In this document: in pieces, positions 1 through 8,125 of the stretch
Position numbering within the stretch: the stretch's first letter is position 1
How the letters are laid out: each line of letters starts with the position of its first letter
From: Methylorubrum salsuginis
Lineage (GTDB): Bacteria > Pseudomonadota > Alphaproteobacteria > Rhizobiales > Beijerinckiaceae
Reading direction: 5' to 3'
NCBI RefSeq assembly: GCF_900114375.1
Contig: NZ_FOSV01000016.1
Coordinates: 1-64,000, forward strand
DNA: 64,000 bases
Made by a program: the position numbers and the translations under genes
The notes under the pieces: model-generated
The model's database searches: none
Seen by the model: the letters and a program-made list of their open reading frames with translations, nothing else
What the model was told of the DNA's origin: nothing

Positions 1-339
1 ATGGCGCCGACCCTCGATGCCATCCCGCCGCTGAGCACGGGCCGGCGCGGTCGACCGCGCCGACGCCCCGACAAGCTGCACGCCGACAAGGCCTACGAGG
101 CCAAGGCGCGCCGCCAGGAGTGTCGGGCGCGTGGGATCGTCCCACGCATCGCCCGCAAAGGCATCGAGAGCAGCCAAAAGCTCGGCCGCCACCGCTGGGT
201 CGTGGAGCGCACTCACGCTTGGTTCAACCGCTTCCGCCGCCTGCCCGTCCGCTACGAGCGCCGCGCCGACATCTACGACGCCTTCACCACCCTCGCAGCC
301 AGCCTCATCACCCTCAACCAGATCAGACGGTTCTGTTAG
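1..339 (+). mobile_element. IS5-family transposase, C-terminal part (cut by window edge)
   Basis: The reading frame is open from the first base and ends with TAG, giving 112 residues. The sequence has the C-terminal half of an IS5-family (IS427/IS1031-like) DDE transposase: an Arg-rich linker, then LHADKAY carrying the second catalytic Asp, then the WVVERTHAWFNRFRR block carrying the catalytic Glu, ending in a TLNQIRRFC tail. The ATG at base 1 is probably internal, since the first Asp of the DDE triad lies outside the window. The element seems to end within about 15 bases of the stop, because a palindromic extragenic repeat starts at about 350. Whether the complete copy is intact cannot be judged. 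Confidence 0.85.
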
Positions 340-349
340 GCGCTCTAAA

Positions 350-456
350 GCATCGGTCCGAAAGGTGGGAACCGGCTTTCGGAAAAAGGCCGATGCGGCA
401 CAATAACGGAGAGCATCGGCCCGACCGGCGGTTTCCGGCTTTCGGGCCCGATGCTC
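350..456. repeat. Tandem pair of REP-like palindromes
   Basis: Two adjacent imperfect palindromes (about 350-399 and 412-456) share the core GCATCGGYCCGAAAGGTGG, then CCGGCTTTCGG, then CCGATGC. They are joined by the spacer GCGGCACAATAACG. The same pair with the same spacer occurs at 43745-43860, and single copies lie at 4556, 6318, 14489 and 44881. The pair sits between the transposase end and the stop of the next gene. Confidence 0.8.
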
Positions 457-463
457 TCATGCG

Positions 464-976
464 TCAGCGCGCGTCGTAGGATGCCGCGAGACTGTTGATG
501 ATCGCGTTGGTCTCGCCGTCGTATTCCTTGTCGCCTTCCAAAGAGGCCCAGTAGCTCACCAGCAGGTGGCGCAGGTCGCCGGATTTCGGCACCACCGAGA
601 TGTAGCGCAGCACGGTCGGCTTCTTCTCGTAGACAGCCGGGTACTCGCTGATCTTCAGGGCGTAGGTCGGGAAATCGGCCTCGCGCGCCTTGGCCTCGCC
701 GGTGATGGTGACGCCCTGTTCCTTGAAATAGGTGTTGTGCTCGCCGATCAGCGTCGGCAACTGCGCCGGCCGGTAGCTCTCGAACCAGAGATAGACCTCG
801 TCGTCGGCGGTCTTGGCCTGGATGCCGCGCTTGATCTCCGAGACCTTCCACGAGCCCGGAATCTCCGCGGTGATGGGCTGGTCGCCCGGCACCACGGTGA
901 CGCGCTTGGCGAGCGCCGTTCCTCCGGCGAGCAGAAGCAGGGCGAGCGTGGCGCCCGCGAGCCGTCCGATCCTCAT
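464..976 (-). CDS. Exported protein of unknown function
   Basis: This 170-residue protein starts with a clear Sec signal peptide (MRIGRLAG, a hydrophobic stretch LALLLLAGG, then TALA before KRV), so the mature part of about 147 residues should be periplasmic. The ATG at 976 is preceded by a GGGGGA ribosome site about eight bases upstream, which supports this start. The mature region has no cysteine and is rich in beta-type segments with several aromatic residues (YLWFESYRP, RYISVVPKSG). I recognise no family. It stands alone between the REP pair and selO, in the same direction as selO but 87 bp from it. Confidence 0.7.
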   Translation of the reverse strand: MRIGRLAGATLALLLLAGGTALAKRVTVVPGDQPITAEIPGSWKVSEIKRGIQAKTADDEVYLWFESYRPAQLPTLIGEHNTYFKEQGVTITGEAKAREADFPTYALKISEYPAVYEKKPTVLRYISVVPKSGDLRHLLVSYWASLEGDKEYDGETNAIINSLAASYDAR

Positions 977-1063
977 GGCGAAATCCCCCGTCCGGGTCTG
1001 AGCCCGTCCGGATCACCTTCGCCGCTCCGCGATCGTTTGCCAATTCGTCCTGTTACGCGTGGT

Positions 1064-2533
1064 TCAGGTGCCGCAGAACGTGCGGTAGCCGACGCCGCCG
1101 TTCTCCGGCGCCTCGGCGTAGCGGGCATGCTCGGGCTGGTCGTCGTAGGGGCGCGCCAGCACGCTCAGCATCGTCTCGAAAGGCGAAAAATCGTCCCGCT
1201 CGATTGCCGCCGCGATCATTTCCTCGACCCGGTGATTGCGCGGGATGAAGGCCGGATTGACCGTCCGCATCGCCGTCGCCCGCTCGTTCGGGCTCTGCGG
1301 GTCGTCGGCGAGGCGGGTGCGCCAACGGGCCGCCCAGGCGTCGTAGGCGGTCGGATCGACGAAGCCGTCGCGCACCGGGCCGTCGCCTTCGGGGGATTCG
1401 GCCGCCGCGCAGAGGCGGCGGAAGGTGAGCGTATGGTCCGCCTGATTCTCCGCCATCGTGCGCAGGAGATCGCCGGCGAGTTCGGCATCGCCCTCGCCCA
1501 AATGCGAGAAACCGAGCTTGCGCGCGAGGCCGCCGCGATACGCGGCATCGAAGCGGGGGCCGAAGGTGGCCAGCGCAGCCTCGGCCTGCTTCACCGCGGC
1601 GTCCTCGTCCGCATCGAGCAGCGGCAGCAGGGTCTCGGCGAAGCGGGTGAGGTTCCACAGGGCGATGCGCGGCTGCTGGCCGTAGGCGTAGCGACCGTTG
1701 CGGTCGATCGAGCTGAACACCGTGCGGGCGTCGTAGGCGTCGAGGAAGGCGCAGGGGCCGTAATCGATGGTCTCGCCCGCCACCGACATGTTGTCCGTGT
1801 TCATCACGCCGTGGACGAAGCCGACGAGGAGCCAGCGGGCCACCAGTTCGGCTTGGCGCGCCGCCACCGCCTCGATCAGGGCGCGGGCGCGGTCGTCCCG
1901 CCCCTCCAACTCGGGATAATGCCGGGCGATCACGTGGTCGGCGAGCGTGATCAGGGCGTCCGTGTCACCGCGGGCGGCGAAGAACTGGAAGGAACCGACG
2001 CGGATGTGGCTCGACGCCACGCGGGTGACGATGGCGCCGGGCAGCACGGTCTCGCGGATCACCCGCTCGCCGGTGGCGACGGCGGCCAGCGCCCGCGTCG
2101 TCGGGATGCCGAGCGCGGCCATCGCCTCGCTGACGAGGTATTCGCGCAGGACCGGCCCCATCGCCGCCCGGCCGTCGCCCATGCGCGAGAACGGCGTCGG
2201 GCCCGACCCCTTGAGCTGGATGTCGCGCCGCCGCCCGTGCCGGTCGATCACCTCGCCGAGCAGGATCGCCCGGCCGTCGCCGAGCTGCGGCACGAAGTTG
2301 CCGAACTGATGCCCGGCATAGGCCGCCGCCAGCGGCTCCGAGCCCTCCGCCACGGCATTGCCGGCGAGCATCGCGGTGCCGTCCGGTCCGGCGAGCCAGT
2401 CGGGGTCGATCCGCAATTCTTCCGCCAGCGCCCGGTTGACCCGGATCAGCCGGGGGCTCGCCACCGGCGTCGGCGCGAGGCGCGCGTGGAAATGGGCGGG
2501 CAGCCGGGCATAGCTTTTGTCGAAGGAAATCAT
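1064..2533 (-). CDS. selO: Protein adenylyltransferase SelO (YdiU/UPF0061)
   Basis: The 489-residue product has the full length of the SelO pseudokinase family, which transfers AMP from ATP to Ser/Thr/Tyr of target proteins and is linked to redox homeostasis. Family motifs are visible: KGSGPTPFSRMGDGRA near residue 108 (nucleotide-binding loop), HGVMNTDNM at about 241-249 and DYGPCAFLD at about 258-266 (catalytic and metal-binding Asn/Asp). The protein ends in FCGT, so a Cys is third from the C-terminus, the position where animal SELENOO has selenocysteine. I chose the ATG giving MISFDKSYARLP because homologues begin there; the frame is open 35 codons further upstream. Confidence 0.95.
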   Translation of the reverse strand: MISFDKSYARLPAHFHARLAPTPVASPRLIRVNRALAEELRIDPDWLAGPDGTAMLAGNAVAEGSEPLAAAYAGHQFGNFVPQLGDGRAILLGEVIDRHGRRRDIQLKGSGPTPFSRMGDGRAAMGPVLREYLVSEAMAALGIPTTRALAAVATGERVIRETVLPGAIVTRVASSHIRVGSFQFFAARGDTDALITLADHVIARHYPELEGRDDRARALIEAVAARQAELVARWLLVGFVHGVMNTDNMSVAGETIDYGPCAFLDAYDARTVFSSIDRNGRYAYGQQPRIALWNLTRFAETLLPLLDADEDAAVKQAEAALATFGPRFDAAYRGGLARKLGFSHLGEGDAELAGDLLRTMAENQADHTLTFRRLCAAAESPEGDGPVRDGFVDPTAYDAWAARWRTRLADDPQSPNERATAMRTVNPAFIPRNHRVEEMIAAAIERDDFSPFETMLSVLARPYDDQPEHARYAEAPENGGVGYRTFCGT

Positions 2534-2742
2534 AGGCTGGGTCTTCGATGCGGGATCTCTCTCAAGGCGAACAGGCGCAGGCGCCGCGGGTTCACGCAAG
2601 CCCGCACCGCGTGTCGCCGTGGCGCCTTCGGTCGACACCGCACCGGCGTGGTGATAAAAGCCGGCCCATTCGAGCCTAAGCGCCTGTCGCGAAACGCTTT
2701 GTCCGGACGGGCCGGCGGCCCTCCCACGAGCCCGGTGCCTCC

Positions 2743-4518
2743 TTGCGGACCCTTCTCGATCTCCTGCGGGTGATGCGTCCGCGCGACCGCAATCGCCTCG
2801 CGTGGCTCGGCCTCGGCCTCGGGATCGCGGCGCTTCTCGAAGTCGTCGGCATCGCCTCGGTCATCCCGTTCCTGACGCTGGTCGGCGATCCCGCCGCGGC
2901 GGCGCGGGTGCCGGCGCTCGCGGGCGTGCGAGCGGCCCTGGGGCTCGCGGATGAGCGCGCCTTCCTCCTCGTCACCGGCTTCGCGGCCCTCGGCGCGATC
3001 CTGCTCACCAGCGCGGTCAATGCCGGCCTCACCTTCGCCCAGCTGCTGTTCGCCCATCTCGTCGGCTACGATTTCGCCCGGCGGCTGCTGGCCCGCTACG
3101 TCGATCGCGAGCGGCTGTTCTTCGCCCACGCCAACAGCGCGGAGCTGGCCAAGAACGTCCTGTCGGAGACCGACCGCCTCGTCGTCGGCGTACTGACCCC
3201 GGCGCTGGTGATCGCCTCGCGGGCGACCTCGGCACTCGCCGTCATCGTCTTCCTCATCGCCTACCAGCCGCGGCTGGCGCTCATCCTCGGCGGCGGCTTC
3301 GGCGGCCTCTACGTCGCGATCTACCTCGTGGTCCGCGCCCGCCTCGCCCGGCTCGGGAGCCGGGCGGTGGCCGGCAACGAGGGTCGCTACCGTGTGGTGC
3401 AGGAGACCTTCGGGGCGCTCACCGAACTCAAGCTCTACGGCCGGGCGGAAGGGTTCTCGGCAGGCTTCGACGTCCCGGCCCGCGGCTATGCCCGCGCCCT
3501 CGCCGAGGCCCTGCTCACCGGGCAGCTTCCCCGCTTCGTCATCGAGGCCCTGGCCTTCGGCGGCGTGATCGCAGTGGTCCTGTTCGCGCTGAGCCAGGGC
3601 CTCGACACCGCCGGCATGCTTCCGCTGCTCGGCCTGTTCGCGTTTGCCGGCTACCGCATGCTGCCGGCCTTCCAGAACATCTTCACCTCGATCTCGCAAC
3701 TGCGCTTCCACCTCGCCGGGGTGCGCCTGATCGTGGACGCCCTCGACGGCGAGCGCCCCCCCGTCCCCCGCACGGCGGAGCGCCTGCCCTTCGCGGGAGA
3801 CCTCCGGGTCGAGGGCGTCGCCTTCGATTACGAACCCGGCCGCCCGACGTTGCACGGCCTCGACCTGACGATTCCCGCCCACAGCACGGTCGGTCTCGTC
3901 GGACGCACGGGCTCGGGCAAGTCCACCCTTGTCGGCCTGATCCTCGGCATCCTGACGCCGACGAAGGGCCGCATCCTGGTCGATGGCGTGGCGCTCGGTC
4001 CCGACACCCTGCCGGCGTGGCAGAACCGGATCGGCTACGTGCCGCAGGACGTGTTCCTGATCGACGCCACGGTGGCCGAGAACATCGCCCTCGGCCTGAG
4101 CCGCGAGCGGATCGACCGGGCGGCGGTGGAGCGCGCGGCGCGCCTCGCCGGCATCCACGAGACCATCGCGGCCCTGCCGGAGGGCTACGACACCGGCGTC
4201 GGCGAGCGCGGCGCACGGCTCAGCGGCGGTCAGCGCCAGCGCATCGGCATCGCCCGCGCGCTCTATCACGACCCCGATGTCATCGTGTTCGACGAGGCCA
4301 CCAGCGCGCTGGACGGCGAGACCGAGGCGGCGGTGATGGCCGCGCTCGGGGCCCTGTCGGGCAGCCGCACCATCATCATGATCGCCCACCGCCTGTCCTC
4401 GCTGCGCCGGGCCGACACGGTCTACGTGCTGGAGGCCGGCCGCATCACCGCCTCGGGACCGCCCGCGCAGGTGATCCCGAGCCTGGAGGCCGACGGCGCC
4501 GTGCCGTCCGTTGGCTGA
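2743..4518 (+). CDS. ABC exporter with fused permease and ATPase (PglK-like)
   Basis: A 591-residue half-transporter. The N-terminal half has about six membrane segments and begins with the RPRDRNRL...LLEVVGIASVIPFLTL pattern typical of PglK/WlaB-type flippases. The C-terminal ATPase shows Walker A GRTGSGKS (about 387), signature LSGGQRQRIGIA (about 493), Walker B VIVFDEATS (about 512) and the H-loop IMIAHRLS (about 550). It should act as a homodimer in the inner membrane; PglK relatives flip lipid-linked oligosaccharides, but the substrate here is inferred only. The listed start is TTG; an in-frame ATG (MRPRDRN) at 2773 is an equally good choice. The neighbouring aldose epimerase hints at sugar metabolism. 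Confidence 0.85.
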   Translation: MRTLLDLLRVMRPRDRNRLAWLGLGLGIAALLEVVGIASVIPFLTLVGDPAAAARVPALAGVRAALGLADERAFLLVTGFAALGAILLTSAVNAGLTFAQLLFAHLVGYDFARRLLARYVDRERLFFAHANSAELAKNVLSETDRLVVGVLTPALVIASRATSALAVIVFLIAYQPRLALILGGGFGGLYVAIYLVVRARLARLGSRAVAGNEGRYRVVQETFGALTELKLYGRAEGFSAGFDVPARGYARALAEALLTGQLPRFVIEALAFGGVIAVVLFALSQGLDTAGMLPLLGLFAFAGYRMLPAFQNIFTSISQLRFHLAGVRLIVDALDGERPPVPRTAERLPFAGDLRVEGVAFDYEPGRPTLHGLDLTIPAHSTVGLVGRTGSGKSTLVGLILGILTPTKGRILVDGVALGPDTLPAWQNRIGYVPQDVFLIDATVAENIALGLSRERIDRAAVERAARLAGIHETIAALPEGYDTGVGERGARLSGGQRQRIGIARALYHDPDVIVFDEATSALDGETEAAVMAALGALSGSRTIIMIAHRLSSLRRADTVYVLEAGRITASGPPAQVIPSLEADGAVPSVG

Positions 4519-4555
4519 GGAAGGCGGGTCGGCCTCCCACGGCCTGGATTCTTCT

Positions 4556-4608
4556 GCCGCACCGGCTTTTTTCCGAAAGCGGTCGATCACCTTTCGGCCC
4601 GATGCTCT
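4556..4608. repeat. REP-like palindrome, single copy
   Basis: An inverted-orientation member of the GCATCGGCCCGAAAGG family: GCCGCACCGGCTTTTTTCCG at the left arm and CACCTTTCGGCCCGATGCTC at the right arm. It lies between the ABC exporter stop and the ribosome site of the aldose epimerase. Confidence 0.7.
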
Positions 4609-4638
4609 ATCGATCGGGGGGCAAAGCGGGGAGCACCT

Positions 4639-5517
4639 ATGAGCGAGACTATCGAGATCCGGGCCGGGGACGGCACCACGGCGCGCATCGCGCTTCACGG
4701 CGCCGAGCCGATCTCCTGGCAGGTCGGAGGAAGCGACTACCTCTGGAGCGGCGATCCCGAGCACTGGAACCGGCACGCGCCCTGGCTCTTCCCCGTCGTC
4801 GGCGCCTCGGCGGGGGGCGCGGTGCGGGTCGGCGGCCGGTCCTATCCGATGGCCCAGCACGGCTTCGCCCGCGACCTGCCGTTCACCGTGGTGGCGCAGG
4901 CGGACGACGCCGTGACCCTGCGGCTCGAGGACGATGCCGCCACGCGGGCGCATTACCCCTTCGCCTTCCGGCTCGACGTGACCGCGCGGGTGGCCCCCGG
5001 CAGCCTCGCCTTCGATCTCACCGTGACGAATCCCGGCGACACGCCCCTGCCCTACGGGCTCGGCTTCCATCCGGCCTTTCCCTGGCCCTTCGCCGGGGGC
5101 GAGCGGCGCGCGGGCGGCGGCTATGCCGTGCTGTTCGAGAAGGCCGAGCGGCCCTTCGTGCCGGAGGTCGGCGAGGGCGGGCTCTTGGTTCGTTCCGAGC
5201 GTGCCCTGCCGCTCGACGGGGCGCGCCTCGATCTCGACCCGGCCCTGTTCACGGAAGCCCTGGTGTTCCTGAATGCCGAGAGCCGGGCGCTCCGCTTCGT
5301 CGCGCCGGGCGGCGAGGCCATCGCCATGCGGATGCGGGATTTCCCGCATCTCGCCGTCTGGACACGCCCGACTGCGCCTTTCCTGTCGCTGGAAGCCTGG
5401 ACCGGCCATGCCGACTGGGCGGGCTTCGACGGAGAGCTGTCGGAGCGCGATTCGCAGCGCCTGCTCGCGCCCGGCGCCAGCGCCGGGCACGGAGTCGTTC
5501 TCAGCCTGGAGGGCTGA
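4639..5517 (+). CDS. Aldose 1-epimerase family protein
   Basis: This 292-residue cytosolic beta-sandwich protein resembles the LacX/YeaD-type aldose (or hexose-6-phosphate) 1-epimerases, which interconvert alpha and beta anomers of sugars. Visible family features are WNRHAPWLFPVVG near residue 42, QHGFARDLPF near 73 (His and Arg of the active site), and LGFHPAFPWPF near 141 with the catalytic His. A Glu near the C-terminal GHADWAGF segment is the likely catalytic base. The ATG has a GGGGAG ribosome site. It is 120 bp downstream of the ABC exporter in the same direction, separated by a REP-like palindrome, so co-transcription is possible but not certain. Confidence 0.85.
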   Translation: MSETIEIRAGDGTTARIALHGAEPISWQVGGSDYLWSGDPEHWNRHAPWLFPVVGASAGGAVRVGGRSYPMAQHGFARDLPFTVVAQADDAVTLRLEDDAATRAHYPFAFRLDVTARVAPGSLAFDLTVTNPGDTPLPYGLGFHPAFPWPFAGGERRAGGGYAVLFEKAERPFVPEVGEGGLLVRSERALPLDGARLDLDPALFTEALVFLNAESRALRFVAPGGEAIAMRMRDFPHLAVWTRPTAPFLSLEAWTGHADWAGFDGELSERDSQRLLAPGASAGHGVVLSLEG

Positions 5518-5616
5518 TACGGTTTTCACTTGCTTCAAGCGGAACCGTATCGGCAGCCCGCGCGGCCCTTGAGCGAAGCCCAAATCCGCGATCCCGAAGG
5601 GATCAACCGGATTTGG
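5516..5616. repeat. Two strong inverted repeats between convergent genes
   Basis: The first hairpin (5516-5551) pairs GATACGGTT with AACCGTATC and holds a smaller CTTG/CAAG stem in its loop. The second (5580-5616) pairs CCAAATCCG with CGGATTTGG and contains an inner GATCCC/GGGATC stem. Neither is followed by a T-run, so these are extragenic palindromes rather than classic terminators. They lie between the epimerase stop and the converging mop gene. Confidence 0.75.
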
Positions 5617-5622
5617 TATGAG

Positions 5623-5832
5623 TCAGTCGATGGCGATGATGACGTCGGAGCTCTTGATGACGGCGTAGGCCTCGCCGCCGACCCGCAGGCCGAGGGCGTC
5701 GACGGACTCGTTGGTGATCGAGGAGGTGACGGTCTGGCCGTTGGCGATCTCGATCTTCACGTGGGCGGTGGTCGAGCCCTTCTCGACCGACACAACCTTG
5801 CCCTTGAGGACGTTGCGCGCGCTGAGCTTCAT
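5623..5832 (-). CDS. Single-domain molybdate-binding Mop (TOBE) protein
   Basis: The 69-residue product is one Mop/TOBE domain: MKLSARNVLKGKVVSVEKG at the start, then SSITNESVDALGL and the YAVIKSSDVIIAID end, all diagnostic of molbindins. Such proteins form hexamers that store molybdate or tungstate oxyanions in the cytosol, or act as molybdopterin-associated buffers. The ATG at 5832 was chosen because domain homology begins exactly there; the frame stays open upstream without homology. No modABC or molybdenum cofactor gene is in the window, so it is an isolated gene. Confidence 0.9.
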   Translation of the reverse strand: MKLSARNVLKGKVVSVEKGSTTAHVKIEIANGQTVTSSITNESVDALGLRVGGEAYAVIKSSDVIIAID

Positions 5833-5914
5833 CGGAGGTCCGTTTCCTTGGAATGGATGCGGCCTCCCTGCCCGAGCCGGCCGGGCGGAGCAAGCCGCTG
5901 CTTCCACGCGTCTC

Positions 5915-6283
5915 TCACGAATCGGCGGGCGCCTCGTCACCCTCGTCCGCCTCCGAGACGAGGCGGCGGCTGCCCCACTCGGTCAGCGTGGCGTTCATGT
6001 CGTCGAGGACGAAGTGGCGGGCGCTGTCGCGGTCGTATCCTTCGGCCAGCAGGTCGTCGTAATCGGTGAAGGCGTGGCGGGCGAAGGCGGTGAGCGCCAG
6101 CCATGCCGCCGTCTCGGGCGCCGCGCCGCGCAGGCCCGGACTGCGCATCGCCCGGTCGAGAACGCTCTCCGCCTCGAAATCGGGCAGGCGCGGGGCGAGA
6201 CGCTCCAGGGCCGCGGCCACCGCCGCGCGACGGTCGAGGGGCGGCGATCCGCCTGCGGCCGCTTCGATCCGGCCCTTCCTCAC
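5915..6283 (-). CDS. DUF2293-like protein
   Basis: The 122-residue cytosolic protein starts at GTG with a GGGAGA ribosome site about six bases upstream. It contains RRAAVAAALERLAPRLPDFE, AWLALTAFARHAFTDYDDLL and the run EGYDRDSARHFVLDDMNATL, which match my recollection of the DUF2293 family found widely in Hyphomicrobiales. The function of that family is unknown to me. The tail is acidic (EADEGDEAPADS). It lies 82 bp upstream of the mop gene on the same strand. Confidence 0.65.
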   Translation of the reverse strand: MRKGRIEAAAGGSPPLDRRAAVAAALERLAPRLPDFEAESVLDRAMRSPGLRGAAPETAAWLALTAFARHAFTDYDDLLAEGYDRDSARHFVLDDMNATLTEWGSRRLVSEADEGDEAPADS

Positions 6284-6316
6284 GCGCGTCTCCCTCGCGA
6301 TGCCGCGTACCGGCTT

Positions 6317-6412
6317 GGAGCATCGGCCCGAAAGGTGGTTTCCGGCTTTCGGGAAAAAACCGATGCGGGCCCGTCACCTCAAGAAGCGTCCCGGATCTCG
6401 TGTCCGGGACTT
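6317..6412. repeat. Composite REP-like element
   Basis: A REP-like palindrome at 6318-6367 (GCATCGGCCCGAAAGGTGG, then CCGGCTTTCGGG, then CCGATGCGGGC) is followed directly by CACCTCAAGAAGCGTCC and a GATCTCGTGTCC block. The whole unit reappears in inverted orientation at about 44842-44932, so the mobile or conserved unit is longer than the palindrome alone. Confidence 0.7.
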
Positions 6413-6555
6413 ATCTTCGGTGCCAAGCCGTAACAGGCGGCCGCGGTGGCGTCATCCGCGAGGGCGGTGCGGTCGATTGTGTCCCCGCCGATGGCGGGCT
6501 AGAGGCCCGCCGGACGCCCCCCGCGGGGGGCAGCGAGACGTCCGGCAGCAGGCTC

Positions 6556-7113
6556 ATGGTCGCGGATGACGGTTTGATCGCTTTTCAGGCGGGCGCCAGC
6601 TATCCCCTCGACGACTACATCGAACAGGCGGTCACGAGCCGGATTCCGGGGCGGTTCGTCTCCTACGCGTCGATCCTGAGCACCTATCAGGACAATCGGC
6701 ATATCGACGACATCGACACCCGGATCGGCACGCTGCGACGCTTGCTCGAAGACCGGATCGATACGCCGTTCGTGCTGATGGGCCGATCCTCGGGCGCCCG
6801 CGCGATCACGAGACTCGCCGCCGCGCCGCCGCCGAACCTGCGCGGCGTCGTCTGCCTCGGCTATCCGTTTCGCAACCCGACGCGCCCTCCCGAGCCGGAG
6901 CGCACCGCGCATCTGACGGCGGTCGCCGTCCCGACCCTGATCGTGCAGGGCACCGACGACGTCTATGGCGGGGCCGCCGAGATCGGCCTCTACCCGCTTT
7001 CGCCCCGCATCGTCGTGGCGTTCGTGGAGGCGAGCCACGAATTCAACCTCTCGCCCGAGGCGTGGGAGGCCGTCGCGGTCCGCATCCGGCGCTTCATCGA
7101 CGGACTTCCCTAA
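6556..7113 (+). CDS. Small alpha/beta hydrolase (KANL3/Tex30-like)
   Basis: A 185-residue single-domain alpha/beta hydrolase without signal peptide. The nucleophile elbow is GRSSGA (Ser near residue 79), the acid is in QGTDDVYG and the His in ASHEFN, so the catalytic triad is complete. The arrangement, with a short N-terminus and a Cys-Leu-Gly-Tyr-Pro strand after the elbow, fits the KANL3/Tex30 or dienelactone-hydrolase-like groups. The substrate is unknown. The frame is open far upstream, but homology-like sequence begins at this ATG, which I chose. It converges on rpsI across a shared terminator. Confidence 0.7.
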   Translation: MVADDGLIAFQAGASYPLDDYIEQAVTSRIPGRFVSYASILSTYQDNRHIDDIDTRIGTLRRLLEDRIDTPFVLMGRSSGARAITRLAAAPPPNLRGVVCLGYPFRNPTRPPEPERTAHLTAVAVPTLIVQGTDDVYGGAAEIGLYPLSPRIVVAFVEASHEFNLSPEAWEAVAVRIRRFIDGLP

Positions 7114-7122
7114 CCCGGAAAC

Positions 7123-7156
7123 GGGAAGGGCGGAGCCTTTCGGCCCCGCCCTCCCT
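7123..7156. terminator. Bidirectional terminator between hydrolase gene and rpsI
   Basis: A GC-rich stem (GGGAAGGGCGG pairing with CCGCCCTCCC, with an inner GCC/GGC) lies between two convergent genes. It is positioned to end both the hydrolase and the rplM-rpsI transcripts; the T-run is weak on both sides. Confidence 0.65.
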
Positions 7157-7175
7157 TGGTGACAGTTCGAACCGC

Positions 7176-7661
7176 TTAGCGCTTCGAGAACTGGAAGCTG
7201 CGGCGGGCCTTCTTGCGGCCGTACTTCTTGCGCTCGACCACGCGCGGGTCGCGGGTGAGGAAGCCTTCGCGCTTGAGCGGCGAGCGCAGCTCGGGCTCGT
7301 AATAGGTCAGGGCCTTCGACAGGCCGTGGCGCACGGCGCCGGCCTGACCGGAGAGGCCGCCGCCCTTCACCGTGACGGTGATGTCGTACTGGTCGACGCG
7401 GCCGGCGATCTCCAGCGGCTGGCGCAGGATCATGCGCAGCACCGGGCGGGCGAAATAGGTCTCGACCGGGCGGCCGTTGACCACGACCTCGCCCTTGCCG
7501 GGCTTGATCCAGACGCGGGCGACCGCGTCCTTGCGCTTGCCGGTGGCGTAGGCGCGGCCTTGCGCGTCCAGCTTCTGGACGTGGACGGGCGCCTCGTTCT
7601 CCGAGTTGCCGGTCTGGGTGTTCGCCCGATTGAGGTCGGCGAGGGACTGAAGGGTCGCCAT
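7176..7661 (-). CDS. rpsI: 30S ribosomal protein S9
   Basis: The 161-residue product is uS9 with an alphaproteobacterial N-terminal extension of about 30 residues. Diagnostic parts are YATGKRKDAVARVWIKPG, VVNGRPVETYFARP and the basic C-terminal tail ending RRSFQFSKR, which in S9 reaches the P-site tRNA. It follows rplM with only two bases between the rplM stop and this ATG, the usual L13-S9 operon with likely translational coupling. Confidence 0.98.
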   Translation of the reverse strand: MATLQSLADLNRANTQTGNSENEAPVHVQKLDAQGRAYATGKRKDAVARVWIKPGKGEVVVNGRPVETYFARPVLRMILRQPLEIAGRVDQYDITVTVKGGGLSGQAGAVRHGLSKALTYYEPELRSPLKREGFLTRDPRVVERKKYGRKKARRSFQFSKR

Positions 7662-7663
7662 GA

Positions 7664-8125
7664 TCAAGCGCTCACGTTCTTGCGGTTGAGGGAGCCGACG
7701 TCGAGCGCCTGCGGCTGCTGGGCCTCGTGCGGATGCTCCGCGCCCTTGTAGACGCGCAGGTTGCCGAGGATCTGGCGGAACAGCGGGCCGCGCGGCAGCA
7801 TGCGCTCCACGGCCTTCTCGACGACGCGCTCGGGGAAGCGGCCTTCGAGGATGAACTTCGCCGAGCGCTCCTTGATGCCGCCCGGGTAGCCGGTGTGGTG
7901 ATAGTAGACCTTCTGGTCGTACTTGCGGCCGGTGAACTTCACCTTGTCCGCATTGATGACGATGACGTTGTCGCCGCAATCGACGTGGGGCGTGTAGGCG
8001 GCCTTGTGCTTGCCGCGCAGGCGCATCGCCACGATCGAAGCGAGACGGCCCACGACCAGGCCCTCGGCGTCGATCACGACCCACTTCTTGTCGACGTCGG
8101 CGGGCTTCAGCGAAGTGGTCTTCAT
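7664..8125 (-). CDS. rplM: 50S ribosomal protein L13
   Basis: The 153-residue product is uL13, an early-assembling protein of the large subunit. Visible family motifs are KWVVIDAEGLVVGRLAS near residue 14, the KVYYHHTGYPGGIK block in the middle and MLPRGPLFRQILGNLRVYKG near the C-terminal third. The ATG giving MKTTSLKPADVDKKW matches the family's usual start. It is the first gene of the rplM-rpsI operon; the promoter should lie within the long intergenic region upstream (8126-8300). Confidence 0.98.
   Translation of the reverse strand: MKTTSLKPADVDKKWVVIDAEGLVVGRLASIVAMRLRGKHKAAYTPHVDCGDNVIVINADKVKFTGRKYDQKVYYHHTGYPGGIKERSAKFILEGRFPERVVEKAVERMLPRGPLFRQILGNLRVYKGAEHPHEAQQPQALDVGSLNRKNVSA

Noticed and set aside
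2530..5583. A minus-strand open frame of about 1,000 codons antisense to the ABC exporter and epimerase
   Set aside because: It is a GC-rich shadow: the translation is full of Arg, Gly, Ala and Glu with no domain, while the opposite strand encodes two clear families.
6103..6555. A longer N-terminus for the small alpha/beta hydrolase
   Set aside because: The upstream in-frame sequence reads through a REP-like palindrome and has an Arg/Pro-rich shadow composition.
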